Assembly (NCBI GenBank): GCA_945949475.1
Contig: CAMFET010000018.1
Coordinates: 1 to 10,303 of the forward strand
From: an uncultured Phascolarctobacterium sp.
Lineage (GTDB): Bacteria; Bacillota; Negativicutes; Acidaminococcales; Acidaminococcaceae
Direction of reading: 5' to 3'
DNA: 10,303 nt
The notes under the pieces are model-generated. The model was not told the origin of the DNA, did no database searches, and worked only from the letters and a program-made list of their open reading frames with translations. Positions within the stretch are counted from its first letter, which is position 1; each line of letters begins with the position of its first letter. Shown here in pieces: positions 1-6,497 of the stretch. The position numbers were made by a program, and so were the translations under genes.

Positions 1-743
1 TCACCGCCAGCCTTTATAACATGGCTGCCAATGGTCAAAAGCTGGGCATCGTAGCCGACAAGGGCCGTGAGCAAAAGGGATATTCCTCCTCCGCTCTGCT
101 GGTAACCACCGATAACTTCAATAAAGGCGTAAAAACCCTGAAGGACATTAAGGGCAAACGCATTGGTATCACCAGCAAGGGCTCCACCTTCCAATATATG
201 CTGGGCCGCATCCTGGAAACTCAGGGCATGAGCCTAAATGATGTGGAAATCGTGCCGCTGGGCAAGCTTAGCGCTGTTATGGCCGCTTTGGAAAGCAAGC
301 AAATTGATGGCTGCATCCTCAACGAGCCCAATATTACTAAGGTACAAAAGGCTGGCTATGGCAAACTGGTAGTACAGGTTGGCGATTTGATTCCTTATCA
401 AACCTCCGCTATTTTCTACTCTCCTGAATTCATGAAGAACAAGGACGCTGCTACCCGTTTCATGAAAGCATATGTAAAGGCTTGCAACTACTATTATGAA
501 GCAGCTATTGAAAAGAAAGATGCCAAGAAATTGGACGAAGTAGTAAACATCGTTGCTAAATATGTAAAATCCCCGGCTGCCGATATTAAGCTGGGCCTGC
601 CCTACATCGACAAGAACGGCAAGCTGCTTGCTTCCGATATCGACACCCAAATCAAATGGTACACTGCTAATAAGCTTATCTCCGGCAAGCTGGAGGCCAA
701 GGACGTAGCTATTACCTCCTTCCAGGAAGCAGCTACCAAATAA
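1..743 (+). CDS. ABC transporter solute-binding protein, NMT1/SsuA-TauA-like (5' partial)
   Basis: The reading frame is open to the left edge (first whole codon at position 3), so the signal peptide and N-terminal part of lobe 1 are missing; about 246 residues remain. An internal ATG at 21 is not the start, because frame and similarity continue upstream of it. The visible part resembles the periplasmic-binding fold of the nitrate/sulfonate/taurine/thiamine-precursor class: a hinge strand and lobe with 'GKRIGITSKGST', then 'ESKQIDGCILNEPN', where ligand contacts often lie, and a helical C-terminal tail. The protein should bind a small ligand outside the membrane and deliver it to the permease encoded at 1612. 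The ATPase and permease genes follow on the same strand, which supports an importer operon. The ligand cannot be read from sequence: sulfonate, taurine, nitrate or a pyrimidine are all possible. The stop is TAA at 741-743. Confidence 0.88.
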   Translation, partial: TASLYNMAANGQKLGIVADKGREQKGYSSSALLVTTDNFNKGVKTLKDIKGKRIGITSKGSTFQYMLGRILETQGMSLNDVEIVPLGKLSAVMAALESKQIDGCILNEPNITKVQKAGYGKLVVQVGDLIPYQTSAIFYSPEFMKNKDAATRFMKAYVKACNYYYEAAIEKKDAKKLDEVVNIVAKYVKSPAADIKLGLPYIDKNGKLLASDIDTQIKWYTANKLISGKLEAKDVAITSFQEAATK

Positions 744-756
744 GTTCATGCCTATT

Positions 757-790
757 AAAGCAGGGGTGGAGCAATCCTCCCTGCTTTCTT
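757..790 (+). terminator. Intra-operon hairpin after the binding-protein gene (attenuating terminator or mRNA stabiliser)
   Basis: A 9-bp perfect stem, AAAGCAGGG (757-765) with CCCTGCTTT (779-787), encloses a second stem GGA/TCC capped by a GCAA tetraloop (771-774). The trailing T-run is broken (TTTCTTC), so termination should be partial. It lies 14 bases after the stop of the binding-protein gene and 43 bases before the ATPase start. Such a hairpin fits making much more binding protein than membrane parts; that role is inferred. Confidence 0.6.
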
Positions 791-830
791 CATTAGTATT
801 CTTTATGGAAGGATGGAGGTTTCACTTTAG

Positions 831-1619
831 ATGAAGCTAGTAATCGAAAACATCTGCAAGGATTTTACCAATAACCGCGGTAAGGCGCTTTCTGTTCTGC
901 AGGACATTAATTTGACTGTGAACAAGGAAGAATTTGTAGCATTGGTAGGACCGTCCGGTTGTGGCAAATCCACGCTGCTTAATATAGCGTCAGGCCTCTT
1001 AGAGCCCACCAGCGGCACTGTAAAATTCACCGAGGTCGAGGCTGGCTATGAGCCCCGCATGAGCATCGTTTTTCAGGAAACAGGACTCTTTCCCTGGCGT
1101 AATGTGCACGATAATATCGCCTTTGGCCTAGAAACCGCTGGCATGCCTGTTAATGAACGCGAAGAACGCATCAAGCATTATATTGAATTAGTTGGACTCA
1201 AGGGCTTTGAAAAATCCTTCCCGCACCAGCTTAGCGGTGGTATGCGTCAAAGGGTGGGCATTGCCAGAGCGCTGGCCATCGAGCCGGACCTGCTCTTGAT
1301 GGATGAGCCCTTTAGCGCACTGGATGCCCAGACCCGCACCATTATGCAGGAGGAGCTGGTCACCCTGTGGGAAAAGACGCGCCTCACCACGCTTTATGTA
1401 ACCCATAATATCCAAGAGGCTGTAATGCTAGCGGATAGAGTTGTGCTCTTAAGTCGTCGTCCCGGCAAGGTCAACAAAATCCTCACGATTGACATTCCGC
1501 GCGCTGACCGCGATAAGCCTGAACATGCTGAAGAAATTGCTGAATTCATTCGTATCATTTGGGAGCATATCTCCAAGGATGCGCGTGCCGCTTTGATGGA
1601 GGTGGAAAAGGATGGCTAA
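831..1619 (+). CDS. ABC transporter ATP-binding protein, SsuB/TauB/NrtD-like
   Basis: This is the cytoplasmic ATPase that drives the importer. All nucleotide-binding motifs are present in the 262-residue protein: Walker A GPSGCGKST (residues 40-48), Q-loop glutamine in FQE (82), signature LSGGMRQR (134-141), Walker B LLLMDEP (154-160), D-loop SALD (162-165) and the switch histidine (192). The 'LFPWRNV' stretch just after the Q-loop is typical of the nitrate/sulfonate/taurine subfamily. Length is normal for that subfamily. The ATG at 831 has GGAGG at 815-819 at a fitting distance. The end overlaps the permease start by 8 bases, so the two are probably translationally coupled. No key residue is missing. 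The subfamily is clear but the substrate is not. Confidence 0.95.
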   Translation: MKLVIENICKDFTNNRGKALSVLQDINLTVNKEEFVALVGPSGCGKSTLLNIASGLLEPTSGTVKFTEVEAGYEPRMSIVFQETGLFPWRNVHDNIAFGLETAGMPVNEREERIKHYIELVGLKGFEKSFPHQLSGGMRQRVGIARALAIEPDLLLMDEPFSALDAQTRTIMQEELVTLWEKTRLTTLYVTHNIQEAVMLADRVVLLSRRPGKVNKILTIDIPRADRDKPEHAEEIAEFIRIIWEHISKDARAALMEVEKDG

Positions 1620-2406
1620 CCAAGAATATTTAGTGCGCAACCGCATGACGCATTGGCAAAAAAGCTATCCTCATTGGGTAAGCGTTGTTTCCATCATCGG
1701 TGTCCTGCTGGTGTGGGAGCTGATTTGCCGCGCCGGCTTTGTTTCCTCGCTCTTCTTGCCCGCTCCCAGTCAAATCATCTCCTCCCTCTTTGTGATGATT
1801 GGCGACGGCGAAATCGGCATGAGCTTAGCTGCCAGCATGTATCGTATTTTAGTGGGCTTTGCTGTGGGCAGCCTCATCGGCCTAGCCGTGGGCCTAGTAA
1901 CCGGCACCTCGGCGCTCGCAGATAAAATTGGTAACCCCATTGTCAATGCACTTTATCCCATTCCTAAAATTGCTCTGCTGCCCCTGTTTATCCTGTGGCT
2001 GGGCATCGGCGAGCTCTCCAAGGTAACGATTATTGCTATGGGCGTGTTCTTCCCCGTGGCTATGAACACTTATAGCGGCGTTAAAAACGTGGATACGCTG
2101 CTGATTAAAGTTGCAGTAAGCTTTAACGCTAGCTGGTGGAAGACGATGAAAAGTGTAGTTCTTCCCAACGCACTGCCCATGATTTTCGCAGGCCTGCGCC
2201 TTGCCGCCGGCACCTCCCTGCTGCTTTTGGTAGCAGCCGAAATGATTGCGGCGCAGGTTGGCATTGGTGCCTTAATTTTGCATTACGGCGATTTGATGAT
2301 AACAGATAGACTCATGGCCGGCGTTATTGTGCTCTCCCTTTTGGGACTTATCTTTAACCTGCTTTTGCAATGGATAGAGCGCAAGGCTGTGCCTTGGAAG
2401 AATTAA
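1612..2406 (+). CDS. ABC transporter permease, SsuC/TauC-like (BPD_transp_1 family)
   Basis: A 264-residue inner-membrane protein with about six hydrophobic helices. The first is near residues 23-40 after a short polar, positively charged N-terminus, and the last is near 236-253. The cytoplasmic coupling loop that docks on the ATPase is visible at residues about 168-196, containing 'SWWKTMKSVVLPNALP' followed by 'IFAGLR', as in SsuC and TauC. The ATG at 1612 lies inside the end of the ATPase gene, with GGAGG at 1598-1602 (9-base spacer), so the start is well supported. It completes the importer with the two upstream genes; as is usual for this class, it probably works as a homodimer. The gene is followed by the bidirectional terminator near 2427-2500. 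Only the class, not the transported compound, can be assigned. Confidence 0.94.
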   Translation: MANQEYLVRNRMTHWQKSYPHWVSVVSIIGVLLVWELICRAGFVSSLFLPAPSQIISSLFVMIGDGEIGMSLAASMYRILVGFAVGSLIGLAVGLVTGTSALADKIGNPIVNALYPIPKIALLPLFILWLGIGELSKVTIIAMGVFFPVAMNTYSGVKNVDTLLIKVAVSFNASWWKTMKSVVLPNALPMIFAGLRLAAGTSLLLLVAAEMIAAQVGIGALILHYGDLMITDRLMAGVIVLSLLGLIFNLLLQWIERKAVPWKN

Positions 2407-2426
2407 TTCTACTTTTTTCGACCCAT

Positions 2427-2500
2427 AAAAAAACACAGCCCCTAATCAGCTTTCTGGGCAAGGCTTTGCCCAGTGCTGTTATGGGGCTGTATGTGTTTAT
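2427..2500. terminator. Long bidirectional terminator between convergent genes
   Basis: An outer arm AAACAC (2431-2436) pairs with GTGTTT (2493-2498). A middle arm CAGCCCC (2436-2442) pairs with GGGGCTG (2483-2489), with a small bulge between arms. CAGC (2447-2450) can pair with GCTG (2475-2478). The tip is a perfect 8-bp hairpin, CTGGGCAA (2454-2461) with TTGCCCAG (2466-2473), loop GGCT. Seven A residues on the left (2427-2433) become a U-tract for the minus-strand carrier gene. On the right, TGTGTTTATTT gives a weaker tail for the permease operon. It should end transcription from both sides. Confidence 0.85.
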
Positions 2501-2554
2501 TTAAGGCTCCTCTCACCTTGCAGCAAAGCCTGTTGCCCTTGTACGCTTTTTCGA

Positions 2555-3805
2555 TCACAGCAGCCAATGATAGAGGCCAAAGTAAGCGAAGATACTCAGA
2601 ACCAGCACACCAAAGGCGCTGATCATAAACATCTTCACAAAGAGGCTGTGCTGCTCCTCGTAGGTGGCACCAGCTGCGGAGGAATATGCAGCCAAGGCCA
2701 GCGCGCCACCGGTGGACAGCGGGCTGATGCCCGCAGTGTTGCTAATCATGGTGATGGCTGTAGCCAGCTCCAGCTCGCTGACAGCTCCACCCATTTGGGC
2801 GACGATATGAGGAATAGTGGGAATCAACGTAGGCATAACCACACCGCTGGTGGAGCTAAACCAGCTCAACAGGCCGGAGCAAATGCCCATAATGGACACA
2901 GCCGTGCTTTCATTCATCACAGAAACCAGCGCTGCGCTGAGCATCTTGATGCCGCCCTGACCGATAATCAGCTGCATCAATACGCCTACGCCGGTAATCA
3001 AGAGCAGGGTTCCCCAAGGTATACGCTTCAAAGCCTCGCCCTCGTCAGAAACCTTGAGGAAGGAAAGCACTGCTGCCACAGCGAAGCTTACTAAGCCAAC
3101 ATTGATCTTGAATATCATAACCAAAATCACCATGACTACGATACCGGCCAAGGTGATTTTTTGTTTGCCATTGAAGGGCGGAGTTTTTTCATGGACCACG
3201 CTTTCGTCCATGCGCAGCTTGTAGCCACCTAAGAGGATATAAACAACGATGGCATAAACCGTAGAAGATAAGACGCCATTCATTAAAAACTGGCTTTCAA
3301 TGCCGGTCAGGCCAAACTCAGCACACAGATTGATGCCGATAATGCCTGTTGCAGCTAAGGGTGAAACACCACCGCCGCTGGCGCCCAAAACTGTCAGCGC
3401 GGAGAGCATGGCAGGATGAATGCCCATCTCCGCTGCCAAGGCCATGGAAAAGACCATCATAATGGCCATGGTAGGCACGGTGCCAGGACCAATGGCAGAT
3501 AAAACTGTGGAAAAAACATAAATAATTATGGGCACAAGGTATACTCGCTTACCGGCCAAGGATACTACCTTTTTGGCCAATAAATCAAGACAGCCGTTGA
3601 TTTGAGCTAAGCTGAATAAATAGGTAACGCCCAAAAGCATAATGAACAAGGACGAATTAAAGCCACGGATGATTTCCTTATCTGGCACACCTGCCAGGCG
3701 ACCTAAAACAAGAGCAAAGGCGATACACACAAGACCTGTATTCATCTTGCGGAAAAAGCCTAGAAAAATTGCTACTAAGAGAAAAACCAAAGATAATAAG
3801 GCCAT
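2555..3805 (-). CDS. SLC13/MatC-type anion (dicarboxylate-like) permease
   Basis: A 416-residue, very hydrophobic carrier with roughly ten to twelve membrane segments. The N-terminal ~150 residues resemble the MatC N-terminal domain (named from a malonate carrier), starting MALLSLVFLLVAIFLGFF. Two inverted-repeat-like halves each have a small-residue hairpin motif: 'STVLSAIGPGTVPT' (99-112) and 'SWFSSTSGVVMPT' (314-326). 'ISNTAGISPLSTGG' (354-367) is a third conserved-looking stretch. These suit ion-coupled transport of a di- or tricarboxylate, but the substrate is unproven. The start was set at ATG 3805-3803 because CCTCC at 3813-3817 (GGAGG on the coding strand) lies 7 bases upstream. A longer form from GTG 3898 would begin inside the promoter spacer. 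The gene stands alone, transcribed away from the acetyltransferase gene and towards the ABC operon, with no partner enzyme beside it. Confidence 0.86.
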   Translation of the reverse strand: MALLSLVFLLVAIFLGFFRKMNTGLVCIAFALVLGRLAGVPDKEIIRGFNSSLFIMLLGVTYLFSLAQINGCLDLLAKKVVSLAGKRVYLVPIIIYVFSTVLSAIGPGTVPTMAIMMVFSMALAAEMGIHPAMLSALTVLGASGGGVSPLAATGIIGINLCAEFGLTGIESQFLMNGVLSSTVYAIVVYILLGGYKLRMDESVVHEKTPPFNGKQKITLAGIVVMVILVMIFKINVGLVSFAVAAVLSFLKVSDEGEALKRIPWGTLLLITGVGVLMQLIIGQGGIKMLSAALVSVMNESTAVSIMGICSGLLSWFSSTSGVVMPTLIPTIPHIVAQMGGAVSELELATAITMISNTAGISPLSTGGALALAAYSSAAGATYEEQHSLFVKMFMISAFGVLVLSIFAYFGLYHWLL

Positions 3806-3889
3806 ATCTACACCTCCAGCTTTGGGGCCAAGGAGGGCGCATAGCCCAAGCAGGCTCCAATTATTCTCGAACCTCATATCTTGATTATT

Positions 3890-3918
3890 ACTATACACCT
3901 CTTTCTTATATTTTTCAA
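3890..3918 (-). promoter_or_regulatory. Sigma-70-type promoter for the MatC-type carrier gene
   Basis: On the minus strand, TTGAAA (3918-3913) and TATAGT (3895-3890) are separated by exactly 17 bases, each one or two bases from consensus. The predicted transcript would begin near 3883, giving a leader of about 78 bases before ATG 3805. This supports the shorter start of the carrier. Confidence 0.65.
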
Positions 3919-4000
3919 ATGCTTAGACAAATTTTCTTGAGGTGATTTTAGAGATTTTTATAAGCAAGCCAATGGCTATGGAGCTGTAAAGCTGTTTATT

Positions 4001-4028
4001 ATTTCTGTTATTCATGATAAAATATAAT
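4001..4028 (+). promoter_or_regulatory. Probable promoter for the acetyltransferase-cca-C39-like run
   Basis: A perfect -10 box TATAAT lies at 4023-4028. An overlapping alternative is TAAAAT at 4018-4023, preceded by TG at 4015-4016 (extended -10 form). No good -35 box is seen at the right distance; the region from 3995 holds only weak TTTATT/TATTTC-like hexamers. With the 4023 box, transcription would start near 4035, leaving a short leader before the start codon of the next gene. The surrounding stretch (3899-4040) is markedly A+T rich. Confidence 0.45.
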
Positions 4029-4067
4029 ATTAAGGAGCTTATTGATGAAGTATGGAGATGAGAAGAC

Positions 4068-4901
4068 TTGGACCCTTTAATAAATGGCAAACCCATGACT
4101 GAAAAACAAATTCAGCAATACTTGCACAAGCTGCAGCTAGTTGATTTTGAACCTGCGGCTGATTTAGATACCTTGAAAAAGCTACAGGATGCACATTTGA
4201 AGTACATTCCCTACGATAATTTTGATTGCTTGAACGGTCGCATTACCTCCCTCAAGCGTCGTGAAATCTTTGATAAGCTGATTATGCATAACCGCGGTGG
4301 TATTTGCTTTGAGCTCAATGGTTTGTATAATTGGCTACTGGAAAGCTTGGGCTTCGATGTAACCAGCTATGCAGCTCGCTATACTGACAAGCTGGAGGTT
4401 TACCAAATTCGCCGCCATCGCGTAATGTGCGTTACCCTGAACGGCAAGCGTTATTTGACGGATGTGGGCGTAAACAGCGAGAGCCCGCGCGTGCCCTTGG
4501 AGCTAACAGAAGGACTCATTCAAAGCGACGGCATCAGCCAATACAAGCTCAGCAGGGATGAATTCTTTGGCTGGCTGCTGTGGCAAAAGGAAAGGGGCAA
4601 GCCCTGGAAACGCCTTTACGGCTTTACTGAGGACCCTATGATTGATAAGGACTTTATCGCTGCTAGTTTTTGGTGCGATGCGCATCCCGATTCCCCTTTT
4701 ATAAAAAATAAAACCCTCTCCATTTTTAGAGAGGATTGCAATATCACTATTCGCGGTAATTTCTTAAAATTTTACTTGAGCGGTCGCGTAAAATATCGCT
4801 ATAGAATCCGCACTGGTGCTGAGCTAAAGGAAATTCTTTGGGAATACTTCGGCATTAACGTGGAATACCAGCTCAAGGATGATGGCATCGATTTTGACTG
4901 A
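4068..4901 (+). CDS. nat: Arylamine N-acetyltransferase (NAT) family protein
   Basis: Members of this cytoplasmic family move an acetyl group from acetyl-CoA to arylamines, arylhydroxylamines or hydrazines through a cysteine thioester. In the 277-residue form the triad is complete: Cys80 in 'RGGICFELNGL', His117 in 'RRHRVM' and Asp132 in 'YLTDVGV'. 'IPYDNFDCLNGR' (47-58) matches the family's conserved 'IPFEN' region. After the Asp, 'DVGVNS' replaces the common 'DVGFG', so the acceptor pocket may differ. Start choice is uncertain: TTG at 4068 has GGAG at 4054-4057 (10-base spacer), while ATG at 4095 (268 residues, starting MTEKQIQQYL) fits family N-termini better but has no ribosome site. Length fits the family either way. 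The cca gene follows after a 57-69 base gap and may be cotranscribed. The physiological substrate is not evident; an acyltransferase of a biosynthetic type is an alternative. Confidence 0.92.
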   Translation: MDPLINGKPMTEKQIQQYLHKLQLVDFEPAADLDTLKKLQDAHLKYIPYDNFDCLNGRITSLKRREIFDKLIMHNRGGICFELNGLYNWLLESLGFDVTSYAARYTDKLEVYQIRRHRVMCVTLNGKRYLTDVGVNSESPRVPLELTEGLIQSDGISQYKLSRDEFFGWLLWQKERGKPWKRLYGFTEDPMIDKDFIAASFWCDAHPDSPFIKNKTLSIFREDCNITIRGNFLKFYLSGRVKYRYRIRTGAELKEILWEYFGINVEYQLKDDGIDFD

Positions 4902-4970
4902 TATTGCTCTGTAGTTTTTGACTTATGAGCATACAAAGCGCAGTTTCTTTTTCATGATTTGGTGAGCGAA

Positions 4971-6497
4971 ATGGATGAAAATTTACTTGTAGCCAAGCTA
5001 CCACAATATACCAAGTCCATATTGAACGCTTTAAACGCAGCTGGCTATGAGGCCTATGTGGTCGGCGGGGCAGTGCGCGATTTGCTGCTTGGTCGCGAGC
5101 CCGGTGATTACGATATTACTACCAATGCGCGACCAGAGCAGGTGCTCGCCCTATGCCAAGCCAAGAGCTGGCACACAGTGGACCAGCTAGGGCAAAATTT
5201 TGGCTGCGTCATGATTGTGTTGGATGGCATTGCAACTGAAGTCACAACCTTTCGAGGGGAGCGCTATGATGAAAGCGACGCGCATCGACCTGCTGCTACT
5301 TGGTATTGCGACTCTCTGCGCGAGGACTTAAGTCGCCGCGACTTCACTGTCAATGCTATGGCTTTGGATATCCATGGGCAGGTTTTTGATTATCATGGTG
5401 GCAAAGCGGACTTAGCAAGGCACTTAATTCGTCCGGTTGGCAAAGCTACCATACGTTATCAAGAGGATGCCCTGCGCATGCTGCGCGCCTGCCGTTTCGT
5501 TGCCCAGCTGGGCTTTGACTACGTGCAGGATGGCGCGCCAGGCCCTGCCTGCGGCATGGCGGGCACGCCCTATTACTTAAAGTCAGTGCCGCGCTTTCCT
5601 GTAGAGCGCTGCCGCGGTCTATCGCTAGAAAGAGTGCGCACAGAGCTCGAAAAGCTTTTGCTAGGCGAATTTGCAGGCAAGGGCCTCATGCTCATGCTGG
5701 CTACGGGCCTGCTGCAGCAAAGCTGCAGGGTACGACAAGACGGCGTCTACATTGAAGTTCCTCTCCTGCCGGAGGCGCAGCATCTTTTGGGCCTCGCCCA
5801 AAACCCGCGCTTTCACATTTACGACACTTGGGAGCACACGCTGCTAGCCATCGATAGCAGTCCGCGTGAGCTGGCCATTCGCTGGGCCTTGGTGCTGCAC
5901 GATTTGGGCAAGGGCCTCTCCAACGTGCGCATCATCAAGCCCGACGGCCAGCCCAGCGACCCCGGCCACGAAGCGCAAAGTGCCAAAATGGCGGAGGCCA
6001 TTTTGCAGCGTTTGCGCTATGGGGAGGACTTCTCGCGGCTGGTAGTGTGGCTGGTGGCGCAGCATATGCGCTTTGCCCCGATGCTGCTCACCGGTGAAAA
6101 AACGCTGCGGCGCTGGCTGCGCCACGAGGCCGCTAACGGGCCGTTTCGTACGCAAGCGCAGCTTGTAGCTGGCTACAAGCTGCTGACTGAGGTTTTCTTG
6201 GCGGACATGGGTGCCACCCATGCCAGAGAAAACCAACAGCTGATGGCCGAAGGGCGAGCCTTGGGCGAGCAGGTTGTCGCGATGGCGCAGGAATCCATGC
6301 CCATCGCTAGTCAGGACTTGGCCGTGAAAGGCCGTGAGCTGCTCGAGCTAGTACCCCAAAATGAAATAAAAAATACCTTTGCTTATTTAATTAATAGAGT
6401 GCAAAGCGGCAATTTGCCCAATGAGCACGATGCTTTATTGGCAGCGCTGAATAAAAAGCTGGCGCGCAAAAAAGGAGGACATTATGAACGTACGTAA
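4971..6497 (+). CDS. cca: CCA tRNA nucleotidyltransferase with HD domain
   Basis: This enzyme adds or repairs the 3' CCA end of tRNAs, using CTP and ATP. Numbering from ATG 4971 (508 residues), the class II head domain has GGAVRDLLLG (32-41), the metal-binding DYD (46-48), 'EVTTFRGERYD' and 'EDLSRRDFTVNAM' (118-130). A neck region with 'ALRMLRACRFVAQLGF' follows. An HD phosphohydrolase-type domain comes next: His289, His310-Asp311 in 'LHDLGKG', His333 and His365, all apparently intact. The segment about residues 183-214 is odd, being rich in Pro, Gly and Cys where a helix is expected (see findings). In-frame TTG 4959 and GTG 4962 precede the ATG but have no ribosome site; the ATG has only a weak GGTGAG close by. 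The 3' end overlaps the next gene by 14 bases. Its G+C looks higher in the middle than in its neighbours. Confidence 0.95.
   Translation: MDENLLVAKLPQYTKSILNALNAAGYEAYVVGGAVRDLLLGREPGDYDITTNARPEQVLALCQAKSWHTVDQLGQNFGCVMIVLDGIATEVTTFRGERYDESDAHRPAATWYCDSLREDLSRRDFTVNAMALDIHGQVFDYHGGKADLARHLIRPVGKATIRYQEDALRMLRACRFVAQLGFDYVQDGAPGPACGMAGTPYYLKSVPRFPVERCRGLSLERVRTELEKLLLGEFAGKGLMLMLATGLLQQSCRVRQDGVYIEVPLLPEAQHLLGLAQNPRFHIYDTWEHTLLAIDSSPRELAIRWALVLHDLGKGLSNVRIIKPDGQPSDPGHEAQSAKMAEAILQRLRYGEDFSRLVVWLVAQHMRFAPMLLTGEKTLRRWLRHEAANGPFRTQAQLVAGYKLLTEVFLADMGATHARENQQLMAEGRALGEQVVAMAQESMPIASQDLAVKGRELLELVPQNEIKNTFAYLINRVQSGNLPNEHDALLAALNKKLARKKGGHYERT

Noticed and set aside
2567..3094. 175-codon plus-strand open frame opposite the carrier gene
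   Set aside because: It is His/Gln/Gly-rich low-complexity sequence, as expected for the antisense of a hydrophobic membrane protein; no ribosome site.
3806..3898. N-terminal extension of the MatC-type carrier from GTG 3898
   Set aside because: No spaced ribosome site, start lies within the predicted promoter, and the added residues do not look like the family.
4959..4970. TTG/GTG starts for the CCA enzyme
   Set aside because: No ribosome site upstream of either; ATG 4971 fits family N-termini and loses only four residues.
5844..6236. 130-codon minus-strand open frame inside cca
   Set aside because: It is antisense to the HD domain of a well-supported gene and has no recognisable motifs.
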